Positions 22,489 through 33,800 of a stretch of DNA of 64,000 nucleotides are shown here, one piece after another (positions within the stretch are counted from its first letter, which is position 1; every line of letters begins with the position of its first letter). Below the pieces are notes generated by a model. The model was not told where the DNA came from. It made no database searches and saw only the letters and a list, made by a program, of their open reading frames with translations. The DNA is from Aurifilum marmelostoma (lineage: Eukaryota; Ascomycota; Sordariomycetes; Diaporthales; Cryphonectriaceae): positions 1,725,001 to 1,789,000 of the forward strand of contig JAMXSV010000004.1 of assembly GCA_027559495.1 (NCBI GenBank). The letters are read 5' to 3'. A program made the position numbers and the translations under genes.

Positions 22489-23332
22489 GTCCGAGATTCC
22501 TCTCTCCCAAGCCCTGAGATCTGTATCTCTTCTGGTTCAATGACAGTTATGGTCACCTGGACCTCTTCGCGCTCATGACTGCGCAGGCTGCCTGAGGCAA
22601 GGGACGGTTTGTGGTCAGGCCGGAGACTGTAGGTGGTTCCGTCTGCTTTGACCCCGGGTATGAATCGAGGCTATAGTCTCAGGTGAGGTAGCGATAGAAA
22701 ACGAATCTGGTAGGCTTTCAGCAAAGGCCAAGAGGATTTGAAAAATGAAACGTGGCTGTGATTGAGACTCTCAAACTTGTCATGAGCCCGAAAGGTTTCA
22801 ATGGGAGAGCCATCCGCATTTTGAATTTGATAGTCCTCGGGAATACCCCTAACCCTGATGAACCTATTAGCTCTGTCCCCCCCGGCCTCTCGGCTCACCT
22901 CTCCACTGACACCGTCCTTTGGCGCCGAATAATCAAGCAATGCGAAAGAGAATCATAAGAGAACTCTGCATAGTCCAATCGAATATTCTTGAACTTCGAA
23001 GGATGCATAAGCTTGATCGTTCATGTTCCGTATCTAGTAATGCGAACGACCATGGAGACTGGTAGAGAGGCTCAAACAGAACTCTCCGTTACGGCACCGA
23101 CAATCAAGCCCGACCAGCTACGTCACAGTCATTATCGCTTATCGCTATCGCTATCGCTTATCACTTATCGGTTTACAAGTGATGTAGTTAGTTTAGCTAC
23201 CATGTTACACAAGCCGCATATGTTCCGTGCTACTACAGCTTTTCGGAAGAGAGTCTCCTTTCCTTTCTCCTCCAGGGGCCTTGCGTCAAGCCAGAGCTGC
23301 CGCGACGAGAGAAGAGCCACATACAACAGCAC
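22489..23332. promoter_or_regulatory. Shared promoter region of MTG1 and ETR1
   Basis: This is the 844-bp spacer between two divergent genes for mitochondrial proteins. I see no supported gene in it. Its outstanding feature is a dense run of TATC/GATA elements at 23131-23170, listed separately. Confidence 0.65.
23131..23170 (-). promoter_or_regulatory. GATA-factor site cluster
   Basis: In 40 bp, read on the minus strand, there are three GATAAG hexamers (plus-strand CTTATC at 23138-23143, 23157-23162 and 23164-23169) and two CGATAG elements. All fit HGATAR, the site of fungal GATA regulators such as AreA/Nit2 or the light and iron regulators. It lies 165-200 bp upstream of the ETR1 start. The motif spacing follows a TATCGC hexamer, so the cluster may have grown by slippage. 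Confidence 0.5.
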
Positions 23333-24756
23333 ATGATGGCCTCCATCAGACCAGCCCGCTGCCTCGGTGCAGCTTTCCTGCGTCCTCAGGCTACCGGCGG
23401 TGCATTCAAGCTCGCTACCCGTTCCCGAGCCGTGCTCGTCCCTGTCCGGCACAAGTCGGGTCCATATGGTTATACACAGGCCAAGGCATTGGTCTTTTCA
23501 AAGCCAGGAGAGCCGACTGATGTGTTGAGGTGAGTCTTGCTCAGTTCCAGGCCTGATTGCCTGCGTTTTCATTTACATTGGAAAAGAAAATGAAAAAAAA
23601 AAAAGAGGCCGAAGAAGGAAAAGCAAGAAATAAAAGGCCCGTCGCAGATGAACCTGACTATGAATTGCACTACAGCCTGCACACCCACTCCATTTCGCCC
23701 TCCCTACCCTCCTCGTCCGTCCTCGTCCGCACCCTCGCGGCCCCCGTGAACCCGGCCGATGTCAACACCATCCAGGGCACCTACGGCGCCAAGCCCACCT
23801 ACAGCACCGTCCTGGGCACCGCCGACCCCACCTCCGTGCCGGGCAACGAGGGCTGTCTCGAGGTCGTCGCTGCTGGCACCGCTGTCCGGAACCTCAAGAA
23901 GGGCGACTGGTGCATCCCCGCCGCCACCGGCTTCGGCACCTGGCGCACCCATGCTCAGGTCGACGATGCCGACACGACCCTGCTCCGCGTCGACCGCGCC
24001 GGCCTGAACCCAACTCAGGTCGCCACCGTCTCGGTCAACCCGTGCAGCGCCTATCGGATGCTGCGCGACTACGTTGACCTCATCGGTCTGTCCGTGCGGA
24101 CCTTCCAGCGAGACTCTGGTGCCGAAGGTGGTGCCTGGTTCGTCCAGAACGGCGCCAACAGTGGCGTCGGCCGTGCTGCCATCCAGCTCGGGAGGCTGTG
24201 GGGCCTGCGGAGCATCAACGTCATCCGCGAGCGCGAGGGCGACCCGGCCGCCACCGAGGCCCTCCGCCAGGAGCTGCTCGACCTCGGCGCCAACATCGTC
24301 GTTACTGAGGCCGAGTTCATTGACCGGTCCTTTACGGCGCGGCTCAAGGAGGAGATCACCCGCATGGGCAGGGACCCCGTCATGCTCGGGTTGAACTGCG
24401 TGGGCGGCAAGAGCGCCACCGCCGTGGCCAAGTGTCTCGGCGAGGGCGGCACCATGGTCACGTACGGCGCCATGTCCAAGCAGCCCGTCATGCTGCCGAC
24501 GGGGCTGTTGATTTTCAAGGACCTGCGGTTCAACGGGTTCTGGCTGAGCCGCTGGGCTAACGAGGACCGCGAGGGCAAGAAGCAGACCGTGAACGAGATC
24601 CTGAACCTGATCCGTGATGGCAGGTTCAAGGATGCACCCGTAGACGAGGTGAAGTGGGACTGGGATACCGAGGCCCAGGTGTTACGAGAGGCAGTGCAGG
24701 GCACGCTCGGCGGCTTCAGGGCTGGCAAGGGCATCTTCGTGTTTGGCGATACATAG
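23333..24756 (+). CDS. ETR1: Mitochondrial trans-2-enoyl-(acyl carrier protein/CoA) reductase
   Basis: Two exons, 23333-23529 and 23676-24756, give 425 aa. The 146-nt intron has a GTGAGT donor, a CTGAC branch site and a TACAG acceptor. Two ATG codons are adjacent at the start (23333 and 23336). Residues 1 to about 40 are rich in Arg and Ala and end in RHKSGPYGYTQAKAL, a mitochondrial presequence followed by the first strand of the MDR fold. LAAPVNPADVNTIQGTYG and VPGNEGCLEVV are typical of the Etr1/MECR branch of the medium-chain dehydrogenase/reductase family. QNGANSGVGRAAIQLGRLWG is the nucleotide-binding loop. No zinc-ligand set is seen, as expected for MECR. The enzyme makes the last, NADPH-dependent reduction of mitochondrial type II fatty acid synthesis in the matrix, needed for lipoate and respiratory function. 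Confidence 0.92.
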
Positions 24757-25101
24757 AGATTGTGTAGTGCCGCTCAGGGAAATCCCACGGGCGTCGAAAG
24801 GCGGTCAAGAACAGGCAAAATTCTTGACACTGTACAAAAGCGCACAGAAGATCTATGCGAGCAAAGCATGTATGGTAATTTCAAGGTCTAACTACCCATA
24901 ACCCATAGCGCGTTGGGTATCAACATTTATCTCTACACAGAGTATAAAATCCCTGGCCCCTGGCTCCAAAGCAAGAATAAAATAACAAAAATCAATGACA
25001 GCCAACCTCAAATTCCGCCCTGTTCATCCAAGCAGACAAGAATGCAATACAGAGACAATGTGAGAGAAGTCTGCCAAAGACTTTGCTTGGAGGCGTCTCT
25101 T
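24757..25101. other. Convergent 3' spacer
   Basis: 345 bp between the tail-to-tail genes ETR1 (plus) and VPS34 (minus). It is AT-rich and contains only 3' UTR-like sequence. Confidence 0.7.
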
Positions 25102-27927
25102 CTAAGCTCTGAACGCCTGCGTCATGGCATGGAAACGATCAATCATGACTCCTGAGAATGCATATAGGTTATCGTCAATGACCCTCGCGAGGTGGCGCAG
25201 CGCATTCTCCTCGTTCAGCTCCAGCTGCAACCTCTCCTTGACCTTGACCACCGCCTTGTCCGGCTCAAGCCTGATATCTGGAATGTTGGCATCGACCATT
25301 AGGCTGAAAAGGTTCAGGATCAGGTTGCTCGACTTGCGCAGGGCCGAGTATGCCAAAAAGCAGTATTGCTTGAATTGCTTGTACTGCTCGTTGTTGGTTC
25401 CGCCCATGGCTTCCACCATCTCGTTAGAGATCTTCATGGCTGGCGCAAAAGGCTTCGGGTCACGGCCTAGGATGAAACCGAAATCTGCGTGGAAAAAATG
25501 GCCATCCGGCGCCAGCAGCAGATTATCCAGGTGACGATCGCCCACGCCCAGGATGTATGTGATAACGCAGTATCCCGCGCACGACCTCACAAACGCATCC
25601 ATCGCCTCTTTGCGGATTCCCAGAGGCGCACTGTCGTCTGGGTTGTTCTGCTTAAGGTAGGTCAACGCCACTGGGCCCTTGTTTTTGTACTTGGTCACGA
25701 TGGCCTGGAGGGGCATCGACGGGATGAATTGTGAGAGTCCTGCGCTGGTGCTCGTGGCCAGGATCCTGTACGGTGTGAGTTTGAGGTCGAGGTTCTCCTT
25801 CAGCAGAAGCTGGTCGAACAGCGTGATGATCTGGATGACGAGCTGGTCCTGCCTCAGGTCGTCTCCCGTCTTGAAGATGACGGGATAGGTCGAGCCCGTC
25901 GTGGTCTTGAATGCTACCTTGATGGGATGCAGCGACGATTTGAACACAACTGTCTCTTGTGGCGCTACCCCGACGATCTGTACAGACGGGTCCAGAGGTA
26001 GAGGCAGCGGCGGGTCGATGGTGGCGAGCTCATTCTTCGGATCTGCGAGGAAGTGCTTGACGCGGTCTGTCCTCCTAGGGACCGTCTCGTTTGATAGCTT
26101 GATCTCAGTCGAGATCTTGGACAATATTGCGATCCACTCAGCCTGCCGCAACAGGGTCTTCCTCGTCTCCTGACCGTCGGGCTGCTTCACAAGCTCGGCC
26201 ATGAAGTCATATGCGATCTTCTGAAACATCTTCCTGACCTCTGGCGGCTGCTCGTCGCTGGTGTCATCACACTCCACCATGACATACCAGTAGAAGTAGT
26301 TGCCCAGAATGAAGTTGCTGACTGCGCGGCCTATTAGAAACCGAGCGAGTGACGAATCTTGGATTGCGTCCTGATTCGAGTCAGTCGATATGTGCTCGAA
26401 CTTGAGCGCCTGCACCAACTGCAGAAGATACAGCAAAAGCTCGTCGTCGTCTGCCTTGTGAAGCCGCTTCACAGCATATGCCCTCACGGCGGTGTTGTCG
26501 AAAGTCGGGCCGAGCAGTTCCAAAGCGTCATCCACGTCGACATCAGTCCATTTGGCGAGCACCTGGACGGCCTGCTTCGACTCGCTCTGGTCTGTCCAGT
26601 TGACGGACTTGACGAATTTAGTGAGGGCCCGCTTGTCACGGGTCAGATGGTATCGGAACTTCCACACCAGGTCCTTCTCCTCGGGGGACAGTGGTTGTGT
26701 TGGCGAATACTCTAGGATGTTGTTGAGCTCGTCTCGGGTCTTGGCGTTGGGCTTCAGGTCTTTGTCCATGATGCCGTGCCTGTGTTGACTTCTGACGAGC
26801 CTCCTGTGCTTGCTCTCTGCGGGGTTGTCACGGTGGCCAACTTCTGGGTCGTACACCCGGATGAGTCGGCCGCCGACCCCGTCCGAGTCGCCTACCCCAT
26901 TGATACCGGGGCCGAACATGACTTCGGGGGGCGGTTTCAACTGAATGTGAGACTGTGATGCCGACATGTGCTGTAGTGAGGATATCGGAGGTGGCGGGTA
27001 CTCGTGGTCTGCGAAGACGACAGGGAAGTCGAAGCGAGGTAGCTCCACGTTGAGCGTGAACTTATAGGGTCCAGGGCTCTGTTCCACCCCGTTCTCAACA
27101 CCGTCTGTCTTCCCATCCTTCCTGGCTTCTGCCAGCTCCTTGTGCGCCCGCGCCCTCTGCAGGTCCTTCACAGAGGTCTTGGCAACCTCGACGTTGCGCT
27201 TCTCGAATCCTCTGAACACAAGCTGGTCGAGCCATTCCACCTTTGGTATCTCGCCCATCTCGTGTTTCTTGAAGAGAACTTCCATGCGGTCCATCTCCTC
27301 GGCATCTTTGTCCACCATAACGATCTCACCCTTCCTGCCTGTCCTTTGTTTCTCAGGCCGCGCAGGAGTGGTTGTATTGTCGTTGCCGTCGGCGGGCTTA
27401 TGTCTGTGAACATGGCACTTTTGCCGGCCCTTCTGGATCTGATTATCCTTGTCGAAGAGAGGTAGGGTCGTGCCACCAAAGGGTATTGCATGGCCCTGTG
27501 CGTTGTCGCCGCCAGTCGGAGACAGGTCCCAGATTGTGATGGCGAGGTATGAGTTGATCGGAAGGCTCGAGTAGTTGATCGGTAAAGTGAGCCACTCGTT
27601 CCATCTCCTCTCGGTTCTAAAGGCTCTGTATGAGGTCTGGATGGGCACGGTCAGAGGTTTGGAGCCGGCCCAGACCTGCACGGTGACATATAGGTCGGAA
27701 TGGGGGCTCGTGTTCGACCCTATGTGACGAAGCTCGGGCCTGTCGAGAAGCGTGGAGAAGAGGAATGGGGTCTCATCGCCGTCCAAATTTATTCTGGACC
27801 AAGTTCTCTGGTCAGCTCCCTGAAGGACTGGATCGAGGCGACAACATCAACTCGTCATCCAGACGTACATGCGGATCTTGACAGGAAAATGCACCGTCTC
27901 CGAGCTCGCAAATGAGAAGGGCTCCAT
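25102..27927 (-). CDS. VPS34: Class III phosphatidylinositol 3-kinase Vps34
   Basis: Exon 1 27927-27869 and exon 2 27793-25102 give 916 aa. The 75-nt intron has a GTACGT donor, a GCTGAC branch region and a CCAG acceptor. The N-terminal C2 domain includes RPELRHIGSN and SDLYVTVQVWAGSKPL. A PIK helical domain lies near residues 330-520. The catalytic domain has TGDDLRQDQLVIQ, the catalytic loop GVGDRHLDNLLL (769-780; D772, R773, H774) and the DFG-containing HADFGFILGRDPKPF (D790). The C-terminus is the usual amphipathic helix that covers the active site. The enzyme makes PI3P on endosomes and autophagosomal membranes together with Vps15 and Atg6. Length and motif order are normal. Head to head with NSE4. 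Confidence 0.96.
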
Positions 27928-28522
27928 CGTCTGTCGCCTTGCCATCACCAGGCGGGCATGTCGTGGTAGGTTGGCCAGGAAAAGCCACCGAGTTGTTGTT
28001 CCTTACTCTGCCTCAGCCTGCTGGGTGTGTGGAGAAGAAGGTGTGCAGTTGAGGGCATGTAACCTCTTCAAAAGCGAGCGAGCGAACGTTGAAGCTGAAG
28101 AAAAGGCAATTCTTCTGGCATATGTTGTGCAACGTAGTAGCTATCCTACCGTCGTAGCAGAGGTGATAAATCACATGGCACAAGCATGATTACTTGACCA
28201 AACAGGCACCCATCCCACTGAACAGGCCCTTTGATAGGCAGACAATCCTTGTCTCCACCCCTGTAGCCGCTGCGAACCATGCCCCTAGGCCCCCCCCCCA
28301 AAACCATTATACTGTCATTGTGTGACGCGACTCAATCGTCTAAACGCGTCTTAATTCCTTCCTACTCCTCACCTACTTTTCGAGTTGAGACAGTCGAGGT
28401 CAACCAGACGATTATACCTCCAGCCACATCTTTGACGCCTTTCTTTTTTTTCTTCTTTTTTTCTTTCTGACCAAGTGCCCAACTATTCTTTCCCAATTGT
28501 GGGTGAGATATCCTCCGCAAAT
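27928..28522. promoter_or_regulatory. Shared promoter region of VPS34 and NSE4
   Basis: 595 bp between divergent start codons. It includes a CT-rich tract close to NSE4 and an MluI cell-cycle box. An open frame reaching into NSE4 from 28475 starts with GTG, so the ATG at 28523 is preferred for that gene. Confidence 0.65.
28344..28349 (+). promoter_or_regulatory. MluI cell-cycle box (MCB), ACGCGT
   Basis: A perfect ACGCGT lies 179 bp upstream of the NSE4 start, with a second CGCG-core element (ACGCGA) at 28325-28330. In ascomycetes MBF (Mbp1-Swi6 type) binds this site to drive G1/S genes, and a Smc5/6 subunit is a plausible target. Binding is inferred. Confidence 0.45.
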
Positions 28523-29695
28523 ATGTCTGTCTCATCCTCAGATGATGACCTCAAGGCCTACGACCCAGACCAGGATCTGGGTGAGCGGCGGCAGATCCAG
28601 CGTGGTATCCGCGCTCTGGAGCGTGATATGATAGAGAATGCAGAGGAGTATCTCGTCCCGGGCTCAAAGCGTATTGAGGAGACACTCAATTCCCTCAATG
28701 AGATCTCAAGCCACATCAAGCAGACCACCGAGGCTACCATCGACTCCAGGGCCCTGCTCACCCTCGTCGACCTCAACCACCGAAAGCTCCAGCGCCTGAC
28801 TGCGGGCCACCTGAGCACCGGTGTGGATCCGGACGACCTTGTGTCCAAGTGCATCACATACATGCGCAGGAACACCAGGATCGAGGAAGACGAGAGTGAG
28901 GAGGACGACGAAGATGGTATGGAGGATGAGGACGGCACGGGTGGTGACTCGTTGAGCTGGTCGCGTCTGGGTCGGTATGCGTGTGTACCGGCCGGGAAAA
29001 GGCCGCCACTATCAGGGCACATGCTCGGTCCGCTCAGCGTGGAAAAGAAGACGCGTGAGGTGGTTGTCAGATCAGCGCCACTGCGGCTGCGCGACCTACA
29101 GGAAGTGCGGCCCCAGGTGTTGAACACCGAGGAGCTCCAAAAGAAGGAGAACGATCTGACCGCGATTTGCAATAAGATCCTGAAGCAGCTGAAGCACGTT
29201 CTGCGTGCCGCTATTGTGGAGGTGCAGAGGGTTCATCAGGATGATACAAAGGGTGATGAGGATGTTGTGGCGGCCATGGAGAAGGTCGGGCTGACCGATT
29301 CTGGCAGCCTCGACCTCGTGCGATTCTGCATCAATCCAAAGTCTTTTGGACAGACGGTCGAGAACATGTTTTACGTCAGTTTTCTCATAAGAGAAGGGCT
29401 GGTAGAAGTGAAATATGAGGAGAATGGTCTACCATCTCTATGTAAGTGTGGTGTCTTCATCTAGCAGGTCTTCCCCGCTGGCTGGTTCTGACTCAATCCG
29501 TCAGGCCCGTCCGAAGCAGCCGAGCAAGAGGCAGCATATGTTCCGAAGAAGAACGCAATGAGGCGCCAGGCAATCATGTCCATTGATATGCCGACATGGA
29601 GAGACCTGATCACGACATTTGACATCAAGGAGTCAATGATCGAGCACCGTTACGAGGCCGAAGATCAACCAGGGGCTCGAGGCTGGTACACCTGA
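28523..29695 (+). CDS. NSE4: Nse4, kleisin subunit of the Smc5/6 complex
   Basis: Exons 28523-29441 and 29505-29695 give 369 aa. The 63-nt intron has a GTAAGT donor, a CTGACTCAATC branch region and a GTCAG acceptor. The N-terminal part (RRQIQRGIRALERDMIENAEEYL, then a helix to about residue 110) matches the kleisin domain that contacts Nse3 and the Smc6 neck. An acidic linker (about 120-145) precedes the C-terminal winged-helix part with FCINPKSFGQTVENMFYVSFLI and the closing block of exon 2 (RQAIMSIDMPTWRDLI, then FDIKESMIEHR). Nse4 links the heads of Smc5 and Smc6 and is needed for DNA repair and chromosome segregation in the nucleus. Kozak context is good (A at -3). Confidence 0.92.
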
Positions 29696-30811
29696 TTCCA
29701 CTTGTTTGGCTGGTCCCGGCTTCTACGAAGATTCAACCGACCTGTATTCGGAATATATGATTGTCACAAAAGGTGTGACTAGGACTTTGACAGCATTTGG
29801 GCAGGCCACAGTATGGATGAGGCTTGCTGATTTCTTTCTGCAGCACATCCGAGACGGCCATGGATGACTGACTTGGATGCTAGGGCATTGTGCGCTTAAA
29901 ATAGCTCTTGAAACCGCTGTGCATATGGGCTTTGTGCTCTTAGCACATCACCAGCGGTTTAGGTCATCCGGGGTCATGTTGAACGAACATCTGAGCCGAG
30001 ACCAAGGTATGCCAGTCCAGTCCACACAGAGGACACGAAGGCTCGTGTACAGATTGATTCTAATATCTACTGTACAGTGCCAAAAATGTTCATCTCATAC
30101 AGGTACTTGTCGCAGACGAGCAAGTAGACCAGGGTCTGTGATGGTCAAAAAGGGACAAGACTCGCAGGTGTCTCCGACTTTATATTGACATCACTGCAGT
30201 GACGGCGTCTCCTATGTTTCTCAGCAGAACGAGTAATTTCCAATCCCACCCACGAGACTTTTTCTGTTTCCCTCTCCTTTCTGACCTATCAGTATGGTGG
30301 GTCTTGCGACAATGCCCTGGTCTTCGCGTTGAGTAGATCCAACCAAAATAACCCTTTGGGGTGGTCGAAACAACAAAGGCATGACACCCCACCCTCACCA
30401 CACTATATCACGCCTCGCCGTTTCCGTCAGCCTCTCACTCAAACATCACCACGAGTTGCTGGCCCTCCTTTATTCCAGCACCTTGACGAGCAAAAATCCA
30501 AGGACAATGGGAAGTCACACTATCATAAAACTTTTGTGGGGCGAAGCAGTTGATATGTCGTCTGAAGGATGGCGCATTTGAGGCTGACCGGCGTCCCGGT
30601 GTCGCGAGGGGAACGGTCAACTTGAATGGTACCACAACATTACACTGGACACTGTTGTGAGTATGGGAAGTCAACTACAATTTAGCAGAGGCGCATTTGA
30701 GATCGATCAGGACACTGAGCATCAAGAAGAAACTCTCTGATTATTGCTAGTCTTCAGCAAAACTGACTTCCTTCTTGAGAGAGCCCAGCTTTGGCAAACT
30801 TCCTTGTCAAG
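29696..30811. other. Intergenic region, no supported gene
   Basis: 1.1 kb between two plus-strand genes. It contains the NSE4 3' UTR and the promoter of the gene at 30812. No coding features. Confidence 0.6.
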
Positions 30812-33800
30812 ATGGCCGACCAAGCCAGCCACCGTCGGAGACTGCGGGCCTCCTCCATAAACAGCCCTGTAACTGATACAGGCCGGCGTGCAAGCTCTGG
30901 CAGCGCGTCAACACCATATACGAGACGCATGGGACGCTGGCCTCCGTTCTCCAGGTCTTCGTCGCGGCCTGGCACAGCAGAGTCGGGCAGCTTGCCGCAC
31001 ACGCCGCGCTTCGGGAGGATTCCCCTGGGCGGATTCTTGTCGCAGTACAGCCCATTCAGTAGACACAGTGACACGAGCGGAAGCCCATCGTCACCGGCGC
31101 CTCCGAGGACCGGAGTGAACCTGTTGCAAGAATTGGAGGAGGCGGACGAATTTGATGAGGACGAGGATGCCACGGATCTGGGTAAGGCCAGAAGTTCTTG
31201 GCAGAGGAGCAGCGATATCCCGCGCGACTTTCCTCCCGGGCTGCGTCCTTCTGCACTCCCTGATGACCGATCGCCAGCCATCGAGGCCCAAGAGACCGCG
31301 TCCTTCAGCCCCGCCAGCGATGCCCCCTTGCAAACATCTCAATACGGCCGATTGAGGGCGCTGACAGGACGCAGCAGGCGAGGATCGATGCCGTTACAGC
31401 CCTCCACCGTCGACGCGAACGCCGCCATGGCCCGCGCATTGACCAGCCGCGCCACCATGCTGAAGCCTCTGCTCGACCGCCTCCGTGAGGCCAGGCTATT
31501 CACGGACATGGGGTCCCTGATGGACGTGACGCTTATGGCACAATATAATTTCAGACGTCTGGATATGGAAGTCGTTGAGCAATTCGCAGAGGAGTTCATC
31601 GAGGACTTCCGACACAGACTCGATCATCCAGAGGCTGGACCTGTTCTCCCCATAGAGGCGCGAGAACAAGTGACGAATGAGATGAAAACGTTGAGCACAA
31701 GGACAAGAAGCCTCATGACGGAGGTAGTGGCGAACACCCTACAAGCCGACGCAGACACCATCCGGAGTATCTGCGTGGATCTCAATCGCTGCATCGGCGT
31801 GAATGTCAGCCGACCCGGAAGCGCAGCAGGGCGTGCACGGGCACGATCCGACGCTAGAATACCGACCCTCAAGCGCAGCGTATCACAGATGTCGATAGTT
31901 TCTAAGCCGGAAAGTGTTTACAGCCCTCTGGGCGGGCCACTGGATCATGAGAGGTTGTATGCTTTGCCCCGCGAAGAGCTGATCGAGTACATCATATCAC
32001 AAGACCATCTGGCCGACGAGATGAGAGACCAGCTCGAAGCATATGAAGAGAGAATCATCACGGTGGAGGAAGAAAAAGACACGGAGCACAAGCAGCTCTT
32101 AAGCCTGAGAGCCGAGATCGATATAGAGAAAGCACGCGTGCACGAGTTTGGAAAACGAGGCCTGGACATCAACGGCAACGAAGAGACCAAGCCACAGGAG
32201 CGGGAGGAGGCGCGAGAAACTCACGACCATAAATCAGCGCTTCTCGAGCCTAGGGTTCGGTCTCGCTCGCCTCGCAGCCATACGCGGAGTCGCAGTGATT
32301 TCCTACCTTTTCCTGACCGATCAATCTCGCCCCGATTTCGTTCGCCACCTGCAACTGAAAAAATAAGCTCGCTAGCATCCTTTTTGGAGGATGACAACAA
32401 GCAGAAAGAGCGGGACTTCGCTGATGTGCAGAGAATCATCGCGTTGCTCAATGATGAGGATGATTTGATAGCAGGCTTCATCGACAGGACCGCCCAGCGA
32501 GCCGCCCTGTCAAGCAGAGATATTGACGACCCCGACATCACGCAATTACCCCCTGATGTCTCGATACATCGGGCATCGACGACCGACTCCACTGTCGTCG
32601 CTGCCACCTCGGACGGTCTGACCAAGAAACAGCTCCAGACACGCCTCCGAATAGTCGAGGAAGAACGAGATGCCCTTCGGCGCGAGAGAGACACTTTCCT
32701 CGAGCAAGCGACACGCAGCCATACTATCGATGATCTTGGACCTAGGGATCGGGAGCGGATCGCTTTCTTTGCTGAACGGGCATCCAGATTCATCGACAAG
32801 TATCTGCACGATTTTATCCGGTGCAGTCGAAGAGTGTCCATATTTGCGGGGGTCATAGTTGAGGTGGGAAGAATGGATGCGGGGCAGCAGCCTTGTACGG
32901 ACGCGCTTCAAGCTTTGCTCGAGACCAGCAGCATGATCTCAGATGCGAAACCAAGGCCTTATGAGCGTGACCCGGTGGAAGGCTTTGAGCGGTTCGGCGA
33001 GCTGGAGGCGTACCAAAACGAGTGGCTGCCTGACGTTGAGGAATTCCTCAACCTCTTTATCACACTTTTTGAAGATGTGCAGAACCTGACCACCAAGGCT
33101 CGAGCGTGGGAAATTGCAAACCCCAAGCACCTCGAGGATGATCAGCCAGGACGCCGTTCAGAGTATGAGGGCGTGCTGAGGGGCCGCACTCCGAGCCTCT
33201 TGTCACGTGTGGCATCCAGTATATCTGGCTTGCTCCTTGGTGCGGAGGAGGCCAAAGAGCCACATGCACCTGCTTCCATAGAACCAGAGGGGTCAAGCTC
33301 ATCTCGGTCTGGAAATTTGGACGAAAAACAATCAGACTTGGCTATATCCCAAACCTCTGGCAGTTCTCATGTGAGCTTTGCAGATACTCACAGCCAACTG
33401 CCTGTCCCCACGAACCACGAACTACCTCCAAAGGGCATTCTGAGGAGGTCGGCCGGAAGGCCTCGGTCGCTGGACATAGGCCGTGCCAATTCGAGTCGAC
33501 AAAGAACCATGGACACAGCCGCAAGCACGCCATATCCGATCTTGACGGCGAAAGGCGACACTGCAGGGTCCAGCTCGGCATCATTGCCAGCGACGTTCGG
33601 CTCTGCGAGAGATGAACAATCTCCTCTACCTGATGTCCCCACAGCGGAAGATGACCACGATACGGGTAGCATTATTGCTGAGCATGAGGAAGGCGAGTCG
33701 ACCGTCGCTCAGCGGTCTGACAACCTTGAGCGGTCGTCGTCCAGGTCTCAGTCCCCGGAGGATCTACAATGGGGTGGCTTGTTGGGACTCATCAGTCAGA

